This document shows positions 1-6,380 of a DNA stretch of 10,117 nt, in pieces. Positions within the stretch are counted from its first letter, which is position 1. Every line of letters begins with the position of its first letter. This DNA comes from Desulfobacterales bacterium (GTDB taxonomy: Bacteria > Desulfobacterota > Desulfobacteria > Desulfobacterales > UBA11574). The notes beneath the pieces are model-generated. The model had not been told where the DNA came from. It made no database searches and saw only the letters and a program-made list of their open reading frames with translations. The stretch covers positions 1-10,117 of the forward strand of contig JAAXQD010000092.1 in the NCBI GenBank assembly GCA_012974475.1, in the 5' to 3' direction. Made by a program: the position numbers and the translations under genes.

Positions 1-19
1 AGATGTGTATAAGAGACAG
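1..19 (+). other. Nextera/Tn5 mosaic-end adapter remnant
   Basis: The first 19 bases, AGATGTGTATAAGAGACAG, are identical to the hyperactive Tn5 mosaic end used in tagmentation libraries. This is residual library adapter, not genomic sequence. Natural sequence begins at about base 20, and the window therefore starts at a contig end. Any open reading frame begun inside these bases is artificial. Confidence 0.95.
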
Positions 20-65
20 CATTTGAACTTTCAAAAGGGTAAAATGGATTTGACCTTGGACGGTT

Positions 66-1265
66 GTGCATCCATGGACGTTGAATCGACCATCTACTCT
101 CCCAGACCATCAATATCGAGACTTTCTTCACCGTTTTTACGGTTCAAATCCGCGACCCTTTGCTTCACGGCCTGTGAGATGGGTTCGTTCCCGGTATACA
201 TTCATATTAAACCCCAATCGAGGGGGAAAATTGGTAAATTCTATCGGTGAACTCTTCGATATATTGGATTTGAACAAAAACGGTGAACTTTCGAGATCAG
301 AACTCCATGTATCTGCCCGACGTATGGGGTGGCACTGGAAACAAGCACCGCTTCTGGCGGTTCTCGACCTCCTTGCCGTACCACAGCCCATCTCCAAGAA
401 TAATTTCATATCCTATATGACTCAAATTGTTGAAGACCCACAGGGGCCCTTTGGGAAAGTGCTCCTCAATGCCCTCCATTTTTCATCTTTAACTGCTTCA
501 AAAAGGACTGACATTCCAGAACCAAAAATAGGCGTTGTCGGTAACGAGAATTCAAAAAAGCAGCGGTCTAAATTGTATGATCCGCCAACCACTCGAATTG
601 TGTCACTTTTAAAACGTATAACCAATCTTGAAGTTGCGAATGACTACCAGAAATTTCTGAAAAATGAGGGGGTCGATACACTTAGGATTGAAACCGATCG
701 CGCCGCATTGTTGGTCATTGATCCCCAAAAATCCTTTACACAGGGAGTTTGGATGAGATCCATCGGCTCTGAAGGTGAACGCGAAGTTAAACCGATTCAA
801 TTGGCATTTGATACCTGTGCTCGATGGATCCATAAAAACTCCGGACATATTGAAACCATGTTCACAAGATGCCCGTTTCCGCCGGGTAGCTATGACTGGG
901 ACGATGCATTCACCGGGGTAATCGACGGGAAACAGCTTTACTTTATTAAACCTGGAAACAGTGTGTTATACCCAACCACCAACGGCTTCCGTGAATGGGT
1001 CAAAAGATTTATGGATAATGGCAAGAACATATTGGTAATGGCAGGATGTACTTTAAACAGCTGCGTCCGAAAATCTTCGATTGAAACACAAAGATATTTC
1101 AAAGACCGTAAGCTTCAAGTTGTTGTGGATTTGAGTATGTCCGGAGCGCGGTCAAACAACTTCATACCGTCTTTTTTATATGGCGGGTCGTCCGCCGTTG
1201 AATCGGCTGTTCGTGAAATGATGGGTGCGAAGGTGTGGGTTGCCGACTCCATTCAGTGGATATGA
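66..1265 (+). CDS. EF-hand plus isochorismatase-fold cysteine hydrolase, 399 aa
   Basis: The protein combines a calcium-binding EF-hand with an isochorismatase-like (cysteine hydrolase) domain. The EF-hand loop is canonical: DLNKNGELSRSE at residues 68-79, with D68, N70, N72 and E79 as ligands. A second helix pair near residues 97-121 (SKNNFISYM) looks like a partner EF-hand without a good loop. A linker of about 85 residues follows. The hydrolase domain runs from about 211 to 397. Its likely catalytic triad is D219 (ALLVIDPQ), K295 (FIKPGNS) and C333 in the GCTLNSCV motif. The family hydrolyses small substrates such as isochorismate, nicotinamide or N-carbamoyl compounds; the substrate here cannot be read. 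No signal peptide is apparent, so it is probably cytoplasmic. The start is uncertain. GTG at 66 is the longest option, with in-frame stops at 51 and 24. TTG at 231 follows AGGGGG (221-226) and would begin just before the EF-hand. The roughly 55 residues before it match nothing I recognise. Confidence 0.8.
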   Translation: MHPWTLNRPSTLPDHQYRDFLHRFYGSNPRPFASRPVRWVRSRYTFILNPNRGGKLVNSIGELFDILDLNKNGELSRSELHVSARRMGWHWKQAPLLAVLDLLAVPQPISKNNFISYMTQIVEDPQGPFGKVLLNALHFSSLTASKRTDIPEPKIGVVGNENSKKQRSKLYDPPTTRIVSLLKRITNLEVANDYQKFLKNEGVDTLRIETDRAALLVIDPQKSFTQGVWMRSIGSEGEREVKPIQLAFDTCARWIHKNSGHIETMFTRCPFPPGSYDWDDAFTGVIDGKQLYFIKPGNSVLYPTTNGFREWVKRFMDNGKNILVMAGCTLNSCVRKSSIETQRYFKDRKLQVVVDLSMSGARSNNFIPSFLYGGSSAVESAVREMMGAKVWVADSIQWI

Positions 1266-1363
1266 TATCCCATGGTGGGGGTGCTTTGAATAAAAGAATA
1301 GCCCTCATGTACGTGTTCAGGGGGGTGCGCTTCCCCGCTTCACTCCGGTGTCTACGTGTCTGG

Positions 1364-1468
1364 TCATTTCAATGACTTAGCATCGGGGGCATTCCTGCCC
1401 CCTCCGCGTTCTCCCGCAAAAAGCATGCGGGAGCCGCGGTCTCCCCCACTGCTAAGCCATTGAAATGA
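1364..1468. repeat. Large inverted-repeat element with two inner hairpins
   Basis: A 19-bp arm at 1364-1382 pairs with 1450-1468 with one mismatch. Between the arms lie two further perfect hairpins: 1385-1391 with 1396-1402 (GGGGGCA/TGCCCCC, 4-base loop), and 1411-1418 with 1426-1433 (CTCCCGCA/TGCGGGAG, 7-base loop). The second is extended by CGCG at 1405-1408 and 1435-1438. The whole folds as a closed stem carrying two arms. It fills most of the 350-base gap between the hydrolase stop and the DUF2065 gene. It resembles an interspersed palindromic repeat (REP or MITE type) or a structured RNA. I see no transposase and no clear target duplication. Copy number elsewhere in the genome cannot be judged from this window. 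Confidence 0.6.
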
Positions 1469-1588
1469 CGAAGCCACTCCGCCGATATCGTTACACGAGA
1501 AAACACACCCCCTAAATACGTACACAATATTTATAGCAGTCCCCAAAAATATGTTCCGATGAAAACGGAATGTTATTCTGAGAAAGGC

Positions 1589-1600
1589 TATAATACGCAA
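1589..1600 (+). promoter_or_regulatory. Candidate sigma-70 promoter -10 box for DUF2065/cyclase
   Basis: A perfect TATAAT lies at 1589-1594, with the probable transcription start near 1600, just ahead of the ribosome site. The expected -35 position (around 1566-1571) shows no TTGACA-like hexamer, so a sigma-70 promoter would depend on an activator or on the -10 box alone. The position, about 20 bases upstream of the small ORF, is suitable for driving the DUF2065 gene and the cyclase together. Confidence 0.4.
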
Positions 1601-1617
1601 TAAAAAAGAGGATGTTG

Positions 1618-1803
1618 ATGAAATTTTTCCTGTGTGTTGTGGGCATGGTGATGGTGGTGGAAGGACTTCCGTATTTTGCATTTCCTGAAAAAATGAAGTT
1701 TATTATAGAAAAAGTTCTTGAAATGCCGGACAAGGCCCTGCAACGATTTGGGTTTGTGCTGATGCTTGCAGGGGTCTGCCTGGTGTATCTGGGGAAAAGA
1801 TAA
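1618..1803 (+). CDS. DUF2065 (YjeT-like) small membrane protein, 61 aa
   Basis: This short protein has the DUF2065/YjeT layout: an N-terminal membrane helix (residues 1-20, ending in the family hallmark EGLPYF), a short charged stretch with FPEK, a middle helix, and a second membrane helix at about 43-59 followed by GKR. The usual length is about 60 residues, so it is full length. The function of the family is unknown; it is an inner-membrane protein often found near hflKC or purA in proteobacteria, but neither is seen here. I place the start at ATG 1618 because GAGG at 1608-1611 is 6 bases upstream. ATG 1612 abuts that site and would be too close. The cyclase gene begins about 50 bases after the stop, suggesting one transcript. 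Confidence 0.85.
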   Translation: MKFFLCVVGMVMVVEGLPYFAFPEKMKFIIEKVLEMPDKALQRFGFVLMLAGVCLVYLGKR

Positions 1804-1855
1804 CCAAGGTCAACATAAGCCTTTATTCAAAAAACGTTTCAAAACAAGGTGTTCG

Positions 1856-3310
1856 TTGAAGAAAACAGCAGACCAAAAAAATACGGTTAAATCGACAGGC
1901 CACGGCGGGGAAGGTGTCCGGAAAATTCTTTTAAAAGGGATTTTTTGGCGCATTCTGATCATTGAAAGCATTCTGCTGGTATGGTCTCTGGTGTATAGAT
2001 ATCTGACGGATCACCATGCCCAGCCGGTGGACCTGTTCTGGTATGCCGTAAGGATCTCCTTGCTCATTGCCATCATTATTCTTTTTGTCATGGTGACCTT
2101 TCGGAAGTTTCTCAATCGAAAAATCATCCTGCCCCTTGAGGCCATTTCAGCCTCGAACCTGCGTTTAAAGGAGAGTGACTTTACCGAGTTCGATGTGAAT
2201 ATTTCGGAAGATACTCCCCTGGAGATCAAAGAGATCGTTGCCACACGAAAAGAAATGCTGGCCACCCTTTTCAAAGTTTCTGAAGAACGGTTGCGCTTGG
2301 TCAATTTTATTCGAGACATGTTCGGCCGATACCTTTCAAAGAAGGTTGTCGATAACATCTTGGAATCCCCCGAAGGGCATAAAATCGGCGGTCGAAGAAA
2401 AACCGTTACCATCCTAATGTCGGACATTCGCGGTTTCACCAGCCTGTCTGAGACCCTGGATCCGGAAATAATGGTTCAGCTTCTGAACCGGTATCTTGAG
2501 CAAATGTCCAAGATAATAATAGATTACGACGGCATCATCGATGAGATCATCGGCGATTCGATCCTTGTTGTTTTCGGTGTTCCTGAAAAAAACGAAACAG
2601 ATCCCGAGCGCGCGGTTGCCTGTGCCATTGCCATGCAGCATGCACTGGACGATCTCAACAACACATTTATTCGTGAGGGCCACCCGCCCTTTGAAATGGG
2701 CATCGGTATCAACACCGGCAGTGTGGTGGTCGGCAATATCGGTTCCGAAGTGAGGATGAAATATGCGGTTGTGGGCTCGGCCGTGAATAATGCGGCGCGT
2801 ATAGAATCGAATACCGTCGGCGGACAGGTTCTCATTGGAGAATCGACTTACAACCTGATCAAGGAATTGGTCGCCTGTGAAGCCCCCCAGGCATTCGTGA
2901 TGAAAGGCGTTAAAAGACCTCTGGTGGCCTATTCCGTAAAGCAAATCGGACCCCCCTATAATCTTGAACTAAAAGTGCAGGATATTGTTGAAGCGGGTGT
3001 TCCCATGAACCTGGCCTTTAGCTGCTGGAAAGTGGAAGATAAAAAAATATCCAACAGCACCCTGTCAGGGGAGACCCTCATGTTGGGTGAGAATTCAATT
3101 ACCGCATCGATTGTGCCGCCGCTGATACCCTTTGCGGATATCAAGCTGGTCTTCGATTTTTGTGTGGATGCCCACTGTTTTGGAGATATTTATGCAAAGG
3201 TATTGTCCGTCGAAGAAAGAGCAGGAAAAACCGTCCATCATCTTCAGATCACCGCCATCAATCAAAAAGACAGGGGCATCCTGGATCGATGGATGAACGA
3301 TGCTTCATAA
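1856..3310 (+). CDS. Membrane-bound class III adenylate/guanylate cyclase, HAMP-like linker, PilZ-like C-terminus, 484 aa
   Basis: The protein should make a cyclic nucleotide from ATP or GTP at the inner membrane. Two membrane helices (about 28-50 and 62-82) flank a short periplasmic loop. A HAMP-like segment (84-140, with LPLEAI and ESDF) follows. The typical pre-catalytic motif FGRYLSKKVV sits at 156-165. The cyclase domain spans about 181-365. Metal-binding aspartates are D190 (SDIRGFT) and D234 (IIGDS); transition-state residues N311 and R315 lie in VNNAAR. The base-selecting positions are E230 and A304, which is neither the Lys-Asp/Thr pair of adenylate cyclases nor the Glu-Cys pair of guanylate cyclases, so the product is uncertain. 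The last 100 residues (384-484) look like a PilZ-type beta-barrel without an obvious RxxxR c-di-GMP motif. TTG 1856 is chosen because AAGGT (1846-1850) lies 5 bases upstream; the longest frame from TTG 1766 would overlap the DUF2065 gene by 38 bases. Confidence 0.85.
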   Translation: MKKTADQKNTVKSTGHGGEGVRKILLKGIFWRILIIESILLVWSLVYRYLTDHHAQPVDLFWYAVRISLLIAIIILFVMVTFRKFLNRKIILPLEAISASNLRLKESDFTEFDVNISEDTPLEIKEIVATRKEMLATLFKVSEERLRLVNFIRDMFGRYLSKKVVDNILESPEGHKIGGRRKTVTILMSDIRGFTSLSETLDPEIMVQLLNRYLEQMSKIIIDYDGIIDEIIGDSILVVFGVPEKNETDPERAVACAIAMQHALDDLNNTFIREGHPPFEMGIGINTGSVVVGNIGSEVRMKYAVVGSAVNNAARIESNTVGGQVLIGESTYNLIKELVACEAPQAFVMKGVKRPLVAYSVKQIGPPYNLELKVQDIVEAGVPMNLAFSCWKVEDKKISNSTLSGETLMLGENSITASIVPPLIPFADIKLVFDFCVDAHCFGDIYAKVLSVEERAGKTVHHLQITAINQKDRGILDRWMNDAS

Positions 3311-3439
3311 AGAGATCTTCGGTTGCCCAATCTCTGGGTCAGGTGGCACATCCCGCCAACGACGGGGATCGAGTTTTGCACGAAGTGAAACTTTAGCGCT
3401 ATCCTCGAAATACTTTAAAGCCGGTTCAAAACCGCTGAT

Positions 3440-4276
3440 TCATCGGATATATTTTTTAAGAATCGGGCCGTGCCGGAATCGCGGGTGAGCCTGGATAAGT
3501 GCCTGGGTATACGGGTGTTGGGGATTTTGGATAATATCTTCTGCAGCGCCTGTCTCTACCATCTCGCCTTTATATATCACTCCAATACGGTCACATAGAT
3601 AGCGGGCGGCCGCCAGGCTGTGGGTGATAAAAAGGAAGGTGACGTTCAACTTTTTTCGTAGTTCGGACAAAATATTAAAAATATGAATCGCGATTGACGC
3701 ATCGAGCATGGATGTGGGTTCATCGGCCACCACGAACTCCGGTTTCAGAACCATGGCCCGGGCAATGGCAACCCGCTGACGCTGTCCGCCGCTCATCTGA
3801 TGCGGGTAGCGGTAAAAGAAATCGTCCGGGGGGGAAAGACCCACATCCTTCAGACTCTGCCGGACCCTATCCTTACGGGTTGCCGAATCGCCCACGTTGT
3901 GGACGATCAGGGGTTCAGAAACGCTGTCGTACACGGAAAAATATGGATTTAGAGACTGGTAGGGATCCTGAAAAATCATCTGCACCTTCTTGCGAAAATT
4001 TTTCAAGTTTCTACCTTTGATTTGGGTAATGTCGTTTCCGTCCACCAACAATTTTCCACTGTCCGGCGTTTCCAGTTTTACGATGAGACGGCCGGTTGTG
4101 GTTTTGCCGCTGCCGCTTTCGCCCACCAGGCCAAAGATCTCCCCCTTGAATATCTCAAAAGACACCCGGTTGAGTGCCACAACCTCTTTTGTGGATCCTG
4201 TTAAAAAAGAGGTCCTCGTTCGGAACGTTTTTGAGATGCTTTCCAACTGTACGATAACTGTGTTTGGATCTTTCAT
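3440..4276 (-). CDS. oppF: Oligopeptide/dipeptide ABC importer ATPase, OppF/DppF type, 278 aa
   Basis: This is one of two ATPases that power a peptide/nickel-type (Opp/Dpp) importer at the cytoplasmic face of the membrane. All ABC motifs are present: Walker A GESGSGKTT (52-60), Q-loop Q103 in FQDPYQSLNP, signature MSGGQ (161-165), Walker B VVADE (182-186) and H-loop H219. FQDPYQSLNP and HPYTQAL (254-260) are typical of the OppF side of the pair. It is the last gene of the operon, 13 bases after oppD, with no strong ribosome site, so translation probably depends on coupling. The C-terminus stops about 20 residues after HPYT, whereas E. coli OppF is about 334 aa and carries a Cys-rich tail. The frame remains open for 44 codons beyond the TGA stop. 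The substrate is not determinable from the ATPase. Confidence 0.9.
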   Translation of the reverse strand: MKDPNTVIVQLESISKTFRTRTSFLTGSTKEVVALNRVSFEIFKGEIFGLVGESGSGKTTTGRLIVKLETPDSGKLLVDGNDITQIKGRNLKNFRKKVQMIFQDPYQSLNPYFSVYDSVSEPLIVHNVGDSATRKDRVRQSLKDVGLSPPDDFFYRYPHQMSGGQRQRVAIARAMVLKPEFVVADEPTSMLDASIAIHIFNILSELRKKLNVTFLFITHSLAAARYLCDRIGVIYKGEMVETGAAEDIIQNPQHPYTQALIQAHPRFRHGPILKKYIR

Positions 4277-4289
4277 TACAGAATTTTTT

Positions 4290-5246
4290 TCATTTGAATT
4301 GATTGCAAAGGGCCTTGTGCGTCGGCGAAATTTCTACCCATTCAGGGGTGTTGAGACTACAAGCGGCTTTTGAAACGGTGCACCGCTCGGAAAAACGGCA
4401 TCCGGGTGTCGGATTTACGAGGTCCGGAGTTTCACCCGGCTTAGAGTCTAATTGAACGATATCTTTGTCCAACGTCAGGTACGAGGCCAGCAGTGATCGG
4501 GTATACGGATGCATCGGCACATCAAAAACGTCTTTCACATTACCATATTCCACCAGCTGGCCGGCGAACATAATGCCGATGCTGTCACAGACATCTGCCA
4601 CGACCGCGATGTCGTGGGATATGAATATCAGACTGACATTCAGTCTTTTTTGAAAATCCTTGATGGCGTTTAGAATTTGATCCTGCACAATGACGTCCAG
4701 AGCGGTGGTGGGCTCGTCTGCAATGATCAGAGACGGATTGCAGGACAGGGCCATGGCAATAATGGCACGCTGTTTCATGCCGCCGCTGTATTGATGCGGA
4801 TAGTCTCTCATACGTTCTGGGGAGATCCCCACCACTTCAAAGAGGCTTTCAACCTGTTTCATGGCCGTTTCTTCAGATATTTCGGTATCGTGCGCCAAAA
4901 TAGCCTCGGCAATCTGCTCACTGACCCTGTGAACCGGATTCAAGGCATTCATGGCCGCTTGAAAAATCATCGCAATCTTTTTCCAGCGAACCTGTCGTAT
5001 CTCCTTTTTCGACAGCTTAAGCAAATCCGTGTCTTCAAACAGAATCCTCCCGTCGGTGACAGCGGCATTTTCGGGGAGCAATCCCATTAAGGACATGCCA
5101 ATGGTTGTTTTGCCGCAGCCCGATTCTCCGACAAGGCCGAGGGATTCGCCCTCAGCCAGCGCAAAGGAGACGCCCTGTACCGATTTTAGGAAACCTTTTC
5201 GGGTATGGTACCCGACACTTAAGTTTTCAACCGTCAACAGTGCCAT
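4290..5246 (-). CDS. oppD: Oligopeptide/dipeptide ABC importer ATPase, OppD/DppD type, 318 aa
   Basis: This is the partner ATPase of the OppF-like protein; the two form a heterodimer below the OppBC channel. Motifs in order: Walker A GESGCGKTT (40-48), Q-loop Q96 (IFQAAMNALNP, the usual OppD form), signature YSGGM (153-157), Walker B LIIADE (173-178) and H211. The oligopeptide-transporter C-terminal extension is complete, with HPYTRSL at 246-252 and four cysteines C283, C289, C296 and C314. This is the pattern that binds a 4Fe-4S cluster in DppD-type ATPases. Length is normal for the family. ATG 5246 starts one base after the oppC stop. The only good Shine-Dalgarno sequence (AGGAGGT, plus-strand 5261-5267) lies inside the end of oppC, about 14 bases from the ATG. 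This long spacing suggests translational coupling. Confidence 0.92.
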   Translation of the reverse strand: MALLTVENLSVGYHTRKGFLKSVQGVSFALAEGESLGLVGESGCGKTTIGMSLMGLLPENAAVTDGRILFEDTDLLKLSKKEIRQVRWKKIAMIFQAAMNALNPVHRVSEQIAEAILAHDTEISEETAMKQVESLFEVVGISPERMRDYPHQYSGGMKQRAIIAMALSCNPSLIIADEPTTALDVIVQDQILNAIKDFQKRLNVSLIFISHDIAVVADVCDSIGIMFAGQLVEYGNVKDVFDVPMHPYTRSLLASYLTLDKDIVQLDSKPGETPDLVNPTPGCRFSERCTVSKAACSLNTPEWVEISPTHKALCNQFK

Positions 5247-5247
5247 T

Positions 5248-6192
5248 CTATTCTTGTGCTACCTCCTTTCGAAGCCTGGGATCCAGCACCTCCTCCATGG
5301 CGCGGCCCATCATGTAAAATGAAAGGGTTAGCAATGAAATGCAGATGCCGGGAGGCAGCAGCCAGTAAGGCGCCTGAAACATGTGCCCGGTTTTCCATAC
5401 CCATTGCAGCATCATGCCCCAGCTGACGGTGCTCGGATCTCCGAACCCCAGAAAGGCAAGCGCAGCCTCTATGATTATGGCCGAAGTGACACGGAACGTC
5501 ATGTACAACAGTGACAGCGGCAGGACATTGGGCATAATGTGACGGAAAATGATTCGAAAATGGGAGGCTCCGGTCACTTTGGCAGCTTCGATGAACGGCC
5601 GTTCCTTCAAAGAGAGTGTTTGGGCCCGGATAACCCGCGAAACTCCCGGCCAGCGAAACAGGGCGATCAGCAGAACGATGGTCCAAATGTTTAACTGTCC
5701 GAACAATGACGACAAAATCAGCACCACCAGCAGGGTCGGCATCACCATAATCATGTCCGCCAGGCGCATCAGGAGTGTGTCCGCAATTTTACCAGCATAG
5801 CCGGCAATCATGCCAATGACGGTGCCGAGGAATATGCTCATGAATGCTGCGGAGATCCCGACCATAAATGCAATGCGGGTGCCGGCCAAAAGCTGGCACA
5901 GAATATCGCGACCGATAAAGTCCGTTCCCAACCAGTGACGCCAGCTCGGCCCCGTGGAATGGGTGATTAGTGGATCTACGCCGGTCATGGGATGGTACAT
6001 GGGATCGATCAATGGCGGAAAAAAACTGCATACAGCCATTAGCGCAAAAATGACCAGCAGGGTCAGACCGATTTTCCCAATGAGGTTCTCTTTATAAACC
6101 GACCAGCCTTCCTTCAAACGCTCGATGGTCGGAAACCTCTTGGCAGGTCTTACGCTGATTTTTGATGTTTGTGTCGATTGATTCACCGTCAT
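5248..6192 (-). CDS. oppC: Oligopeptide ABC importer permease, OppC/DppC type, 314 aa
   Basis: This is an inner-membrane channel subunit, partner of OppB. After a hydrophilic N-terminus of about 38 residues comes the first membrane helix (41-60), a periplasmic loop, and the OppC hallmark GTDFIGRDIL (89-98) with LLAGTRIAFMVG. Further helices follow near 113-131, 147-164, 170-182, 222-247 and 276-296. The EAA loop that docks on the ATPases is at 202-222 (EAAKVTGAS...). Length is normal. I choose ATG 6192 because AGGA (plus-strand 6199-6202) is 6 bases upstream. The frame can be extended to TTG 6207, but that TTG lies in the repeat copy left by the inserted element and has no ribosome site. The stop is one base from the oppD start. 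Confidence 0.92.
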   Translation of the reverse strand: MTVNQSTQTSKISVRPAKRFPTIERLKEGWSVYKENLIGKIGLTLLVIFALMAVCSFFPPLIDPMYHPMTGVDPLITHSTGPSWRHWLGTDFIGRDILCQLLAGTRIAFMVGISAAFMSIFLGTVIGMIAGYAGKIADTLLMRLADMIMVMPTLLVVLILSSLFGQLNIWTIVLLIALFRWPGVSRVIRAQTLSLKERPFIEAAKVTGASHFRIIFRHIMPNVLPLSLLYMTFRVTSAIIIEAALAFLGFGDPSTVSWGMMLQWVWKTGHMFQAPYWLLPPGICISLLTLSFYMMGRAMEEVLDPRLRKEVAQE

Positions 6193-6205
6193 CGGTTTTC
6201 CTGTC

Positions 6206-6380
6206 AATACTTGATGATCTCGTAAAAAATCATGAATTCAACTATAGATGGCTAAGTAAAAAGGTTTATATACAAGGCGCAGTATTTTTTCAGGAACGAG
6301 GCTATACATGTAGTATGCCGAGTATCTGAAAAAATACTACAACGCAGTAGATGGGACTTTTTACGACGCCATCAATACTT
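6206..6380. repeat. MITE-like palindromic element (6213-6373) with flanking target duplication
   Basis: A non-coding element of 161 bases sits between oppB and oppC. Its ends are imperfect terminal inverted repeats: 19 bases at 6213-6231 against 6355-6373, with about four differences, sharing TCGTAAAAA. The core is a perfect 13-bp inverted repeat (6281-6293 with 6326-6338) around the palindrome TACATGTA (6305-6312), giving a long hairpin. It is flanked by AATACTT on both sides (6206-6212 and 6374-6380); the identity extends to the 12 bases TCAATACTTGAT at 6204-6215 and 6372-6383. There is no ORF inside. This is the structure of a non-autonomous transposed repeat. It carries a hairpin that could slow transcription or stabilise the mRNA between the two permease genes. 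Confidence 0.75.

Noticed and set aside
5..250. ORF starting in the first bases (81 aa)
   Set aside because: Its start codon lies in the Tn5 adapter, and the frame overlaps the hydrolase ORF without any recognisable motif.
1364..1468. tRNA or other standard RNA gene in the folded region
   Set aside because: The fold has only two inner arms, and there is no anticodon arm layout, T-loop consensus or CCA-type end.
1364..1681. Minus-strand 105-codon ORF through the structured repeat
   Set aside because: It is created by the GC-rich palindrome, runs antisense into the DUF2065 gene, and shows no family resemblance.
2414..2944. Minus-strand 176-codon ORF inside the cyclase
   Set aside because: It is antisense to the conserved catalytic domain, whose motifs on the plus strand are unambiguous.
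3422..3434. Possible terminator hairpin after oppF (CGGTT/AACCG)
   Set aside because: Only 5 base pairs and no following T-run on the oppF strand; too weak to call.
3440..3442. TGA of oppF as a selenocysteine or readthrough codon
   Set aside because: No selenoprotein relationship is known for OppF and no SECIS-like hairpin directly follows; an ordinary stop is simpler.
6193..6207. TTG 6207 as the oppC start
   Set aside because: It lies in the short repeat left by the element, lacks a ribosome site, and ATG 6192 has a good AGGA at 6 bases.
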